Part shown: piece after piece, positions 1-7,587 of the stretch
Position numbering within the stretch: position 1 is the first letter of the stretch
Layout: every line of letters starts with the position of its first letter
From: Flavobacteriales bacterium UBA7519
GTDB taxonomy: Bacteria > Bacteroidota > Bacteroidia > Flavobacteriales > Weeksellaceae
Length of the DNA stretch: 13,649 bases
Reading direction: 5' to 3'
Assembly (NCBI GenBank): GCA_002476905.1
Contig: DLND01000193.1
Location: 1 to 13,649 of the forward strand
Made by a program: the position numbers and the translations under genes
The notes under the pieces: generated by a model
The model's input: the letters and a program-made list of their open reading frames with translations, nothing else
Databases searched by the model: none
Told to the model about the DNA's origin: nothing

Positions 1-1
1 A

Positions 2-187
2 ACGAATGATTTGGATGAAGGACCGATTATTTATCAGGATACTATCAAAGTCAGTCATTCTAAAACCGCAAAGGATTTGGCTAAAATGGGAAAAGATGTT
101 GAGCGAATTGTTTTGGCAAATGCACTCAAATTAGTATTCGAAGACAAAGTTTTTATCGACGGAAACAAGACCATTATTTTCGAATAA
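2..187 (+). CDS. purU: Formyltetrahydrofolate deformylase, C-terminal 61 residues (partial)
   Basis: The open frame runs in from the left edge and ends at TAA 185-187, so only the last 61 residues are present. They include LDEGPII, then V-S-H, a DL..MGKDVER stretch and a D.VFIDGNKTIIF tail. This order matches the C-terminus of PurU, whose formyltransferase-fold catalytic domain carries the conserved Asp of the LDEGPI motif. The enzyme hydrolyses 10-formyl-THF to formate and THF in the cytoplasm, supplying formate for purine synthesis and balancing one-carbon pools. The N-terminal ACT domain lies outside the window. A strong terminator follows 18 nt after the stop. Other formyltransferase-fold enzymes such as PurN are less likely because this exact ending is PurU-like. 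Confidence 0.88.
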   Translation, partial: TNDLDEGPIIYQDTIKVSHSKTAKDLAKMGKDVERIVLANALKLVFEDKVFIDGNKTIIFE

Positions 188-204
188 AAAAGTTAATAAA
201 TTAT

Positions 205-235
205 AAAAAGCATCCAATTATTCGGATGCTTTTTG
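205..235 (+). terminator. Rho-independent terminator of purU
   Basis: An 11-bp perfect stem (AAAAAGCATCC at 205-215 with GGATGCTTTTT at 224-234) encloses an 8-nt loop and ends in a short T-run. It follows the purU stop directly. The end of the T-run (TTTG, 232-235) also sits where the -33 element of the next gene's promoter should be. Confidence 0.85.
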
Positions 236-262
236 TATTTCTAATTTTATCGTTTAGTTTTG
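232..262 (+). promoter_or_regulatory. Bacteroidota-type promoter for the GHL10 lipoprotein gene
   Basis: TTTG at 232-235 (-33 element) and TAGTTTTG at 255-262 (-7 element, consensus TAnnTTTG) are separated by 19 nt, within the spacing known for Bacteroidetes sigma-ABfr promoters. The -7 box ends 6 nt before the ATG at 269, so the transcript would start at or just before the start codon. The -33 element lies in the T-tract of the purU terminator. Confidence 0.7.
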
Positions 263-268
263 CAAACT

Positions 269-1834
269 ATGCGTTTCAGATTATCATTTTTCCAAATATT
301 ATTGCTGGCAGTTTTTGTGGTTTCTTGTGCAACAAAAACTAAGAAATCACCTTCAAAATCGGGTATTAAAAAACCTGTTGTAAAGACAGAAGTCAAACTT
401 CCACCAAAACCGGCTGTCAAATTAGATAATATCGATTTGCCTGAAATCAAAAGGGAATTCAGAGCGGTTTGGATTGCTTCTGTTGCTAATATCAATTGGC
501 CTTCGAGAAATAACCTTTCTGTTGACCAGCAAAAACAAGAAGCCATACAATTGTTGAATCTTCTTGTTGACCTTAATTTCAATGCAGTGATTTTGCAAGT
601 TCGTCCTTCCGCAGATGCTTTGTATAAAAGTCAGCACGAACCTTGGTCTTATTTTTTAACGGGACAAATTGGTCAAGCTCCTTATCCAGAATATGACCCT
701 TTGCAATTTTGGATTGAAGAATCTCACAAACGCGGTCTGGAATTTCACGCTTGGCTCAATCCGTTCCGTGCGCATCATTCCAATGGAGGTATCATTTCAT
801 CAGAATCTATGGTTAGAAAATCACCAGAAAATGTGGTGAGACTGAAAAACGGAATGTATTGGTTTGATCCTGCTGATGACAGAACTCAAGATCAAGCTTC
901 AAAAGTCATCAAAGACATCATTTCAAGATACGATGTGGATGGAATTCACCTCGATGATTATTTTTATCCTTACGCCGAATATAACGGTGGAAAAGATTTT
1001 CCGGATTACAAAACTTGGTCAGCTTACCAAAACTCTGGCGGAACACTTTCCAGAGCAGATTGGAGAAGAGCAAATGTCAACAAATTCGTGAAGCGAATCT
1101 ATGACGAAATCAAAGCTCAGAAAAATGATGTAAAATTTGGAATCAGTCCGTTTGGAATATGGAAACCCGGTTTTCCTTCTGGAATCAAAGGGTCTTCTCA
1201 GTACGATGAATTGTATGCTGATGCCAAACTTTGGCTGAACCAAGGCTGGATCGATTATTTTACGCCACAACTTTATTGGCCGATTGACCCAGCAGGTCAA
1301 AGCTTTCCACTCTTGTTGCAATGGTGGAACGATGAAAATATAAAAGGTCGCCATCTTTGGCCAGGTCTTAATACTGTTGCTGTAAAATCTTCGAATCCTG
1401 TTTCAGAAATTGCAAGAGAAATAGATGTTACAAGACAAATTGTAAAAAATAATACAGGCCAAGTGCATTGGAGCATAGCGGGAATCACTAAAAGTAAAGT
1501 AATGCAGGATGAACTGAAGCTAAACGTGTATAAAGATAAAGCCCTGATTCCTGAAACCAAATGGCTGTCTTCAAAAAATCTGCCGGAGTTGGATGTGACG
1601 TGGACAAAACAGCAAGGTCACTTTTTACTGAATTGGAATAAACAATCTGAAGCATTATCGTACGTGCTATATCTGAAATATGGCAATACTTGGCAGACAG
1701 AAATTCTTGCTCCAGAGCTGTTGTCCAAAAAGGTTCCTTCAGAATCTAATGGAAAAAAATTATCAACATTTGTAATAAGATCTCTGAATAGATTAGGAAA
1801 ACTGAATGATTATAAAGCTGTTATCGTGAATTAA
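269..1834 (+). CDS. Glycosyl hydrolase-like 10 (DUF187/YngK-type) lipoprotein
   Basis: This 521-aa protein starts with a lipoprotein signal peptide: a basic and hydrophobic stretch to residue 16, then VVSC with the lipid-bearing Cys20. The residues after Cys are basic (ATKTKK) and lack the acidic export signal of surface lipoproteins, so a periplasmic-facing location is inferred. Residues about 62-420 form the GHL10 TIM barrel, with REFRAVWIASVANINWPS (63-79), QVRPSADALY (110-119), AWLNPFRAH (161-169), DGIHLDDYFYPY (224-235) and ISPFGIW (292-298). The acidic DD at 229-230 is a candidate catalytic pair. A fibronectin-like C-terminal module covers about 437-521. GHL10 proteins are predicted to act on polysaccharide or peptidoglycan-derived glycans; the substrate here is unknown. 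ATG 269 was chosen over the upstream TTG at 260, which falls inside the -7 promoter box. Confidence 0.88.
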   Translation: MRFRLSFFQILLLAVFVVSCATKTKKSPSKSGIKKPVVKTEVKLPPKPAVKLDNIDLPEIKREFRAVWIASVANINWPSRNNLSVDQQKQEAIQLLNLLVDLNFNAVILQVRPSADALYKSQHEPWSYFLTGQIGQAPYPEYDPLQFWIEESHKRGLEFHAWLNPFRAHHSNGGIISSESMVRKSPENVVRLKNGMYWFDPADDRTQDQASKVIKDIISRYDVDGIHLDDYFYPYAEYNGGKDFPDYKTWSAYQNSGGTLSRADWRRANVNKFVKRIYDEIKAQKNDVKFGISPFGIWKPGFPSGIKGSSQYDELYADAKLWLNQGWIDYFTPQLYWPIDPAGQSFPLLLQWWNDENIKGRHLWPGLNTVAVKSSNPVSEIAREIDVTRQIVKNNTGQVHWSIAGITKSKVMQDELKLNVYKDKALIPETKWLSSKNLPELDVTWTKQQGHFLLNWNKQSEALSYVLYLKYGNTWQTEILAPELLSKKVPSESNGKKLSTFVIRSLNRLGKLNDYKAVIVN

Positions 1835-1900
1835 ATTAAACGTTCAATATTGTTTTATAATATTTTAAAATGTTTAAATTCGGAGAAATTATTTTCCGGC

Positions 1901-3004
1901 ATGAATATCAACAGAAGAGATTGGCTGAAAACCGCTTTTTTAGGAAGTGCTGCTTTGACACTTTCGCCATTAGAATTTTTGGCAAACGAAACTCCGAATT
2001 TCAATGAATTAAAAAACAGCAACGAAACAATTCGGCTTTGCTTTAACGAAAATCCGTTTGGAACTTCGCCCAAAGCTTTGGAAGCAATGCAGAAAAGTCT
2101 GAGTCTATCATCTAGGTATGATTTCAAATTGGCTGATGTTTTGTGTGAGAAAATTGCTGGAAATAATAATGTCAAAAAAGAGAATATTTTGGTTTCTGCG
2201 GGTTCGTCTTTTCTTTTGGAATTGATTACCAAATATGTGTCTCTCTACAAAGGTCACATCATTATTCCAGACCCATCATTCACGATATTCGCACCTATCG
2301 CTGAGTTTCTTGGAATGTCAAAATCGGTGATTGAGCTGAACGATAAAAAGAAAATCGATTTGGAAAAGATGAAAAGTTCGATCCAAAAAGACACGAAACT
2401 CATCTACATTTGCAACCCGAATAATCCAACCGGAGATTTGCTCTCAAGAGCGGAAATTGAGAATTTCATCAAATCAATTCCAGACAATATCATCATTTTG
2501 GTGGATGAAGCATACATCGAATTTACGACTCAAAAATCTCTAAGTGATTTGGTTGATATCTATAAAAACCTGATTGTCACGAGAACATTTTCCAAACTTT
2601 ATGGATTTGCCGGCGCAAGATTAGGTTATGCGATTGGACATCCGAAAATGATTGAAAACCTGAAGAAACTCCAGAGTTGGAGTGGTGCGGAAATCAGTGT
2701 TGTGACTATGGCTGGCGCAATTGCAGCTATGGATGACCAGGAATTTATTACCAAGGTTTTGGACAATAATAAGAAAGTAAAAGATTTTACGATTTCAGAA
2801 TTCAATATAAGAGGCATCAAAACCATTCCATCGTCTGCTAATTTTGTTTATTTCTCATTGGAAAATTACAAAGGCGATTACTTCAAAAAGTTGAAAGAAG
2901 CTAAAATTCTCGGCGGAAAAACGTATGAAGAAAAAGGAAAGTGGACGCGGATTAGTTTGGGAACGATGGAGGAGATGCGACAATACTTTGATGTGATTTC
3001 TTAA
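1901..3004 (+). CDS. HisC-like PLP-dependent aminotransferase with a Tat signal peptide
   Basis: This 367-aa class I/II fold-type I aminotransferase most resembles histidinol-phosphate aminotransferase. Visible landmarks are NENPFGTSP (49-57), NPNNPTG (172-178), DEAYIEF (202-208, Asp for the pyridine nitrogen), TFSKLYGFAGARLGY (229-243) with Lys232 as Schiff-base lysine and Arg240 contacting PLP phosphate, and TRISLG (349-354) with Arg350 as substrate-carboxylate arginine. The N-terminus is unusual: NRRDWLK at 4-10 followed by a hydrophobic segment to about residue 29 is a twin-arginine export signal, which suits a protein that folds around PLP before export. Cytoplasmic HisC lacks this, so a periplasmic role on an unknown amino donor is inferred. 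ATG 1901 puts the RR motif at residues 5-6; a TTG at 1850 would add 17 residues and is less likely. It lies 66 nt downstream of the lipoprotein gene and may be cotranscribed. Confidence 0.85.
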   Translation: MNINRRDWLKTAFLGSAALTLSPLEFLANETPNFNELKNSNETIRLCFNENPFGTSPKALEAMQKSLSLSSRYDFKLADVLCEKIAGNNNVKKENILVSAGSSFLLELITKYVSLYKGHIIIPDPSFTIFAPIAEFLGMSKSVIELNDKKKIDLEKMKSSIQKDTKLIYICNPNNPTGDLLSRAEIENFIKSIPDNIIILVDEAYIEFTTQKSLSDLVDIYKNLIVTRTFSKLYGFAGARLGYAIGHPKMIENLKKLQSWSGAEISVVTMAGAIAAMDDQEFITKVLDNNKKVKDFTISEFNIRGIKTIPSSANFVYFSLENYKGDYFKKLKEAKILGGKTYEEKGKWTRISLGTMEEMRQYFDVIS

Positions 3005-3008
3005 TCTG

Positions 3009-3881
3009 TCAAGCCAAAATATTACTAAACTCCTTCCGATATTGCGAAGGACTTTTCTGCGTATGTTCTTTAAAAGTTTTGTTGAAGTAACTGAAATTAT
3101 TAAATCCACTGTCAAAACAAACTTCTGTGATACTCATTGGTTGTTCTGCCAAGAGTTTTAGAGAATGCGTGATTCGATATTCATTCACAAATTGAGTAAA
3201 TGTTTTGTTTGTGATTTTCTTGAAATATCGGCAGAATGAAGGAACAGTCATATTGGATAATTCGGCGACAGTTTCCAAAGTAATTTGCTCCTTGAAATGG
3301 TCTTTCACATAATTGAAAATCACATTGATTCGGTCATTATCTTCTTTTTGGGTTTGCAGATAGTATTTTGAAGCGTTTAGGATTTTGTAATCTTGGGTTA
3401 GTGACATCTGATCCAGAACTTCAATCAGAAGAAGCAATTTGTTCAGAGAATGTGAATCCGTCAATGCATCAATTTTTGGTTTCAAAGCTTTTTTAAAATC
3501 TCCCCCGAAAACAATTCCACTTTTTGCTTTTTCCAGCAATGCAGAAATCCGGTTCATTTCTACAGCCTTCCAAAAATCCTGACCGAGAAATTCTTTTGAA
3601 AACTGAATCACCACTTCGTATTCGTTTTTGGTGTTCTCATTCGTCATTCCACAATGCGGAAGATTACTTCCGATAAGAATCAGATCGCCATCTGTAAAAT
3701 AAGAAATATTACTGCCTATTTGCCTTTTACCAGAACCTTTGTGAACAAATATAAGTTCAATCTCCGGATGATAATGCCAGAAATTGGACTTTATATTTTC
3801 ATCACGATGATATTTGAGACAAGTAAAACTGCTTCCCACATCAGGACTAACAGATTCTAAAACTGGATTATAATGTTTCAT
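3009..3881 (-). CDS. AraC-family transcriptional regulator with cupin sensor domain
   Basis: This 290-aa protein has the two-part layout of AraC-type activators. The N-terminal cupin-like domain includes FWHYHPEIELIFVHKG (34-49) and a GDLILIGSNLPH segment (65-76), typical of sugar-sensing or small-ligand-sensing regulators. The C-terminal domain (about 185-286) has two helix-turn-helices: TLETVAELSNMTVPSFCRYFKK (201-222) and SITEVCFDSGFNNFSYFNKTF (250-270), ending in SPSQYRKEF. The ligand and targets are not evident. It is convergent with the aminotransferase, with only 4 nt between stops and no hairpin, and divergent from the secreted-protein gene at 4047. ATG 3881 is taken as start; the TTG at 3899 lies upstream of the predicted promoter -7 box and would be untranscribed. 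Confidence 0.9.
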   Translation of the reverse strand: MKHYNPVLESVSPDVGSSFTCLKYHRDENIKSNFWHYHPEIELIFVHKGSGKRQIGSNISYFTDGDLILIGSNLPHCGMTNENTKNEYEVVIQFSKEFLGQDFWKAVEMNRISALLEKAKSGIVFGGDFKKALKPKIDALTDSHSLNKLLLLIEVLDQMSLTQDYKILNASKYYLQTQKEDNDRINVIFNYVKDHFKEQITLETVAELSNMTVPSFCRYFKKITNKTFTQFVNEYRITHSLKLLAEQPMSITEVCFDSGFNNFSYFNKTFKEHTQKSPSQYRKEFSNILA

Positions 3882-3885
3882 TGCA

Positions 3886-3893
3886 CAAAAATA
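3886..3893 (-). promoter_or_regulatory. -7 box TATTTTTG of the AraC-family gene
   Basis: On the minus strand TATTTTTG matches TAnnTTTG perfectly and ends 4 nt before ATG 3881, predicting a near-leaderless transcript. No TTG is found at the expected -33 distance, so the upstream element is weak or the gene depends on an activator. Confidence 0.5.
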
Positions 3894-3929
3894 AGACAAT
3901 ACAAATATATGTTTTATATTGCCTTAATT

Positions 3930-3947
3930 ACTAATTTAATATTTAGT
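3930..3947. promoter_or_regulatory. Possible operator dyad between the AraC-type gene and the secreted-protein gene
   Basis: ACTAA (3930-3934) and TTAGT (3943-3947) form an inverted pair 8 nt apart in the 165-nt divergent intergenic region. It lies upstream of both genes and could be an operator. The region is very AT-rich, so a chance match is quite possible. Apart from this and the two promoters I see nothing else in the interval. Confidence 0.2.
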
Positions 3948-4008
3948 TAATGTTAAAATAGTATATACTTCTGAAAATTCAATGCTATTAAAAGAGTTTA
4001 ATCCGCTA

Positions 4009-4016
4009 TAAATTTG
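4009..4016 (+). promoter_or_regulatory. -7 box TAAATTTG upstream of the secreted-protein gene
   Basis: TAAATTTG matches TAnnTTTG and lies 30 nt before ATG 4047, leaving a leader of roughly 25 nt. A TTA at 3988-3990 sits near the -33 position in place of TTG. Unlike several other genes here, this one has a conventional leader. Confidence 0.5.
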
Positions 4017-4046
4017 CTTCATCATTAATCAAGTAAATCAATAATT

Positions 4047-4643
4047 ATGAAAAATATATTAAAGTTATGTCTAATTGTGGGTGCATTATTTTTCACAATA
4101 AACATCTCAGCAAAAGATAGAGTCTTTTCAATATCGTTAGGGGAAGTTAATTCCAAAGTTTTAAAGTTTGAAGTAATGAATGCGGAGAACGTGTCGCTTT
4201 ATTTTTATAACAATAGAAAAGATGAAATCTATTCAGAAAATCTTGGCAACAGAGCTATTGTTGAGAAAACCTATGATCTTTCTACCCTTTCCACAGGCGA
4301 ATATTTTCTGGTAGCTGAATCGGAATTAAAAATAGAAAAATATAGAGTAACCATTGATAAAGATGGGAATGTGAAAGCAGATAAAACACCTATACTGGCA
4401 TTAAATAAACCTGAATATACGATTGAAAACAACATAGTAAAACTATATATGAACAATGTTGAAAACGGCGTTAATGTTTCCATTTCAGATTTAGCCAATA
4501 ATGAATATTACAACCAAACTGTTAATACAAAAAATGGTGAGATCAACCTTAAATTTGATTTCAATGCCAATAATTCTCCAGCCTATGTTATCAGCGTAAC
4601 AAAAGACGGCGATGTGTTTAACAAACTGATTACTTTGAAATAG
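4047..4643 (+). CDS. Secreted two-module beta-sandwich protein (sorting-domain-like), function unknown
   Basis: This 198-aa protein has a Sec signal peptide: MKN, a hydrophobic core at about 4-20, and likely cleavage after ISA (residue 22). The remainder splits into two similar modules of about 68 residues (38-105 and 130-198). Each runs from a V/I-K-hydrophobic strand through N-V-S-L or N-V-S-I and a tyrosine strand (GEYFLVA, AYVISVT) to a K-aromatic or K-L-I-T ending. The second module resembles the C-terminal sorting domain of type IX secretion substrates (Y-V-I-S-V-T-x-D-G then K-L-I), but no cargo domain is present. It could be a periplasmic or surface beta-sandwich protein. I cannot assign a function; it is not a recognisable enzyme. 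It is single-gene, flanked by its own promoter and strong terminators. Confidence 0.75.
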   Translation: MKNILKLCLIVGALFFTINISAKDRVFSISLGEVNSKVLKFEVMNAENVSLYFYNNRKDEIYSENLGNRAIVEKTYDLSTLSTGEYFLVAESELKIEKYRVTIDKDGNVKADKTPILALNKPEYTIENNIVKLYMNNVENGVNVSISDLANNEYYNQTVNTKNGEINLKFDFNANNSPAYVISVTKDGDVFNKLITLK

Positions 4644-4676
4644 TTTCTCTAAACTAAGGTTATATATTATTTTCTT

Positions 4677-4707
4677 AAAAGCTTCACATTGTGTGAAGCT
4701 TTTTTTG
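4677..4707 (+). terminator. Rho-independent terminator of the secreted-protein gene
   Basis: AAAAGCTTCACA (4677-4688) pairs perfectly with TGTGAAGCTTTT (4692-4703) around a 3-nt loop, followed by T4704-4707, giving an uninterrupted T-run from 4700. The A-run on the other side lets it work in both directions, so it may also serve the convergent poxB gene. Confidence 0.87.
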
Positions 4708-4719
4708 ATTATTCAATTT

Positions 4720-4747
4720 AAAATCCCAATTTAATATTGGGATTTTT
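4720..4747 (-). terminator. Terminator hairpin of poxB (second of a tandem pair)
   Basis: AAAATCCCAAT (4720-4730) pairs perfectly with ATTGGGATTTT (4736-4746) around a 5-nt loop, starting only 5 nt past the poxB stop. On the minus strand it is followed by TTTT then AAATT; on the plus strand by another T. The hairpin is likely bidirectional and backs up the neighbouring one. Confidence 0.72.
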
Positions 4748-4751
4748 GAGA

Positions 4752-6488
4752 TTATAAAACTTCTTTGATATGCTTATAATTGCTTGTAATAGTATCCGCA
4801 ACTTCTTTGAAATTACCATCCAGCATCATTCTTGTCATCGCAACGCCCATACCTTTTATCTGTTCCCAGCCAACTTTTGGTGGCATTGCCAGAGCGTTTG
4901 GATCGGTAAAAATATTGACCAAAACTGGACCAGCAATTGCTAATGCATCTTGAATTGCTATTTCTACTTTTTCCGGATCTGTAACATTGATGCCATTGAT
5001 GCCGAAAGCTTGAGCTAATAACCCAAAATCTGGATTAACCATATCAGTTTCGTTATCAGGAATACCGTTAACTTCCATTTCTAATTTTACCATTCCCAAA
5101 GATCTGTTGTTGAATACAATAATCTTGATGGGAAGATTATATTGTTTGATGGTCGCGATATCTCCCAACAACATAGAAAGTCCGCCATCACCACAAAGTG
5201 CAATCACTTGCTTATCCGGATTGGACAGCTGAGCACCAATAGCCATTGGCATGGCATTGGCCATAGTTCCGTGATTGAAAGATCCTAAGAGTTTTCTCTC
5301 TCCAGTAGCTTCTAGATATCTTGCGCCCCAAACACAACACATTCCTGTATCGACTGTGAAAATGGTATCTTTATTAGCCTTTAGGTTGATTGTTTCTGCT
5401 ACGAATTCGGGCGAGATATGGTTTTCTTTGCCTTTATCCTCAACATAAGATCTAAGATTATTTTTTACTTTTTGATAGAATTCTAGTTGCTTGTCAAGAA
5501 AATCTTGGTTATCATTGATTTTAATTAAAGGTAGAAGATTTATTAAAGAATCCTTTATTTTTCCAGCAAATCCTCTTTTCAATTGGGCTCGTCTTCCTAA
5601 ACGTTCTGGCTTATCATCAATTTGAATAATCACTTTATCAACAGGCATAAATTTGACATAAGGAAAATCGGTACCTAAAAGTAAAACAATATCTGCTTCG
5701 TGCATCGCTTTGAAGGCGGAAGGTAAACCCAAAAGTCCAGTCATTCCCACTTCATAAGGATTATTATATTGGATACCCATTTTTCCACGGAAAGAATATC
5801 CTATTGGTGCTTTCAGTTTTTCTGCTAAAGCAACAACTTCTGTGTGAGCTTCGGAAGCTCCTATTCCACAATAGATCGCTACTTTTTTTCCTGAATTAAG
5901 CTGATTTGCGATCCAGTTTATTTCTTCTTCTGAAGGAATGATTCTAGGATTTGTTTTGAATACGAGATCAGAACTAATATTTTTTTCAGATTTGACCTCA
6001 AAAAGATCACCCGGAACACCTAAAACCGAAACGCCTTTTTGTGATATCGCATGTTGTAAAGCAGCTTGTAACATTCTTGGAGCTTGTTCTGGTGTATTGG
6101 CTACCTGATTGTAAACAGAGCAGTCATCAAACAATTTGATGGTATTAGTTTCCTGAAAATAAGAGGTACCAAACTCAGAACTCTCGCAAGTTGATGCTAT
6201 GGCAAGAACTGGAACATTCCCTCTATTAGCTTCGTAAAGACCATTAATGAGATGAACGTGACCAGGACCAGAACTTCCTGCGCAGACAGCCAAACCTTCT
6301 AGCTCAGCTTCGGCAGCCGCCGCAAAAGCACCGACTTCCTCATGTCTTACGTGGATCCATTGGATAGAACCATCACGTTTTATAGCATCATTTAAAAAAT
6401 TAAGGCTGTCTCCAGTGACAGCATATATACGTTTAATTCCTGCTTTTACAAGAATCTCTACAAATTGTTCGGCAATATTTTTTGACAT
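4752..6488 (-). CDS. poxB: Pyruvate:ubiquinone/menaquinone oxidoreductase (pyruvate dehydrogenase, quinone)
   Basis: This 578-aa protein is a full-length TPP-dependent enzyme closely resembling E. coli PoxB. The N-terminal Pyr domain has VTGDSLNFLNDA (24-35), RHEEVGAFAA (48-57) with the conserved Glu50 that activates TPP, and CAGSSGPGHVHLINGL (69-84). The central FAD-binding domain (about 180-345) includes GMTGLLG (248-254) and LLGTDFPY (270-277). The C-terminal PP domain has LGSFNHGTMANAMP (401-414) and the TPP/Mg motif GDG (433-435) to NN (460-461). The last about 25 residues align with the lipid-binding amphipathic C-terminal peptide of E. coli PoxB. The reaction converts pyruvate to acetate and CO2 with electrons passed to membrane quinone; in this lineage that would be menaquinone. 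Acetolactate synthase is less likely given these matches. It is downstream of the glycosyltransferase gene, with its own 83-nt leader region. Confidence 0.93.
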   Translation of the reverse strand: MSKNIAEQFVEILVKAGIKRIYAVTGDSLNFLNDAIKRDGSIQWIHVRHEEVGAFAAAAEAELEGLAVCAGSSGPGHVHLINGLYEANRGNVPVLAIASTCESSEFGTSYFQETNTIKLFDDCSVYNQVANTPEQAPRMLQAALQHAISQKGVSVLGVPGDLFEVKSEKNISSDLVFKTNPRIIPSEEEINWIANQLNSGKKVAIYCGIGASEAHTEVVALAEKLKAPIGYSFRGKMGIQYNNPYEVGMTGLLGLPSAFKAMHEADIVLLLGTDFPYVKFMPVDKVIIQIDDKPERLGRRAQLKRGFAGKIKDSLINLLPLIKINDNQDFLDKQLEFYQKVKNNLRSYVEDKGKENHISPEFVAETINLKANKDTIFTVDTGMCCVWGARYLEATGERKLLGSFNHGTMANAMPMAIGAQLSNPDKQVIALCGDGGLSMLLGDIATIKQYNLPIKIIVFNNRSLGMVKLEMEVNGIPDNETDMVNPDFGLLAQAFGINGINVTDPEKVEIAIQDALAIAGPVLVNIFTDPNALAMPPKVGWEQIKGMGVAMTRMMLDGNFKEVADTITSNYKHIKEVL

Positions 6489-6541
6489 AGTTTTATGAAT
6501 TTTATAATATCATAATTTACAAAAAATATTCCAAGCAAATG

Positions 6542-6553
6542 ATTATTAATAAT
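6542..6553. repeat. 12-bp AT palindrome upstream of poxB
   Basis: ATTATTAATAAT is a perfect palindrome in the 83-nt gap between the glycosyltransferase stop and the poxB start. It could be a regulator half-site pair or a weak hairpin, but it contains no G or C. The same gap holds TATTTTTTG on the minus strand (6528-6520), a -7-like box with one extra base. Confidence 0.25.
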
Positions 6554-6571
6554 AAGTAAATGTTAAAGAAA

Positions 6572-7570
6572 TCAATGAAAATGCTTCGGAAAAGCTTCTC
6601 TTGGCGTTTGTTTCAGAATATTGAGCATAAACCAAGATTTAAGAAAACCGTAACCGTATGAAAACATTTGGATGTAGGTAGAAATTATCGCCATCGCGGC
6701 AATGCTGATATTTTTTGTAACGATCAAAGCGTGCAAGAAAACTAGAAATGTATAAAGTCCATACAATGCGAGAATCAAACCATTTCCCCATACGAAATAA
6801 TGAATAACTCCAACCACATAACCCAACAGAAAAAGGCTCGGAAACCAAAACGTAGGTTTCACATATTTTGGATGTCTTTGATTAAGGATTGGTCTTGCAC
6901 AACCGAATTGATACACTTGTTTTGAGAATTTGCCAAAGTCTGTTCTACGTTTGTGATAAACGCCAATATTATCATAGAATAATGTTGTGTAGCCATTTTC
7001 CCAAAATGTCATCGACAAATCTGGGTCTTCACCAATTCTCATTTCAGAAAACCCACCTATGCTCAAGAATTTCTCCTTATTCACGCCCATATTGAAACTT
7101 CTTGGCTGAAATTTAGTCACTGCTTTTTTACTTCCTCGGATTCCACCGGTTGTGAAAACTGAAGTCATAGAATAAGAAATGGCTTTCTGCATCAGATTGA
7201 AACCTCTATGCGCTTTGTCTGCGCCTCCGAAAGCATCGCAAGGTTTTTCGGTGAGGTTTTTCTTGATATTCTCGATGTAATCTGTTTCTACAATCACGTC
7301 AGAATCTACAAAAACCAGCCATTCATTTTTTGCTCGTTTTGCACCATAATTTCGGCTCAATCCAGGACCGGAATTGTCTTTTCGGAAGAATTTAATATCG
7401 AGTTGATTTTCAAATAATTCAACAGTTGGGAGAAGCGTCATCTTGGAGCCATCATCTACAATTATTACTTCAAAATCCTTGTCAGTTTGATGTGACAGAG
7501 AATTTAGAAGCTCGAATAATTCGTCTTTTCTATTGAAGATGGCGATGATGATGGAGATTGTTGGATTCAA
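6572..7570 (-). CDS. Membrane-associated family 2 glycosyltransferase
   Basis: This 332-aa protein has an N-terminal GT-A domain: ISIIIAIFNRKDEL (5-18), VIIVDDGS (35-42) for nucleotide binding, GPGLSRNYGAKRAKNEWLVF (68-87), and the metal-binding DSD at 89-91. Further on are FNMGVNKEKF (159-168) and GEDPDLSM (180-187), whose ED is the likely catalytic acidic pair, then an HKRR patch (206-209). About 240-315 holds two to three hydrophobic segments, so the protein is probably anchored in the inner membrane. It would transfer a sugar from a nucleotide donor to a lipid or surface-polysaccharide acceptor; neither is identifiable. The start is TTG 7570: no ATG precedes the IIIAIFN strand before an in-frame stop, and the next ATG (codon 44) would remove the DDG motif. 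It lies 17 nt after the 37-aa ORF, consistent with one operon. Confidence 0.88.
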   Translation of the reverse strand: MNPTISIIIAIFNRKDELFELLNSLSHQTDKDFEVIIVDDGSKMTLLPTVELFENQLDIKFFRKDNSGPGLSRNYGAKRAKNEWLVFVDSDVIVETDYIENIKKNLTEKPCDAFGGADKAHRGFNLMQKAISYSMTSVFTTGGIRGSKKAVTKFQPRSFNMGVNKEKFLSIGGFSEMRIGEDPDLSMTFWENGYTTLFYDNIGVYHKRRTDFGKFSKQVYQFGCARPILNQRHPKYVKPTFWFPSLFLLGYVVGVIHYFVWGNGLILALYGLYTFLVFLHALIVTKNISIAAMAIISTYIQMFSYGYGFLKSWFMLNILKQTPREAFPKHFH

Positions 7571-7587
7571 TTTTATAATTTAATAAT

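Noticed and set aside
260..268. TTG at 260 as an upstream start of the GHL10 lipoprotein
   Set aside because: The TTG lies within the -7 promoter box TAGTTTTG; the ATG at 269 gives a normal lipoprotein signal peptide.
1019..1354. Open frames of 65-125 codons opposite the GHL10, aminotransferase, poxB, glycosyltransferase and rlmL-type genes
   Set aside because: They lie antisense or out of frame within well-supported genes, show no recognisable motifs and have amino-acid content typical of shadow frames.
1850..1900. TTG at 1850 extending the aminotransferase by 17 residues
   Set aside because: The extension has no signal character and would bury the twin-arginine motif; ATG 1901 places RR at residues 5-6.
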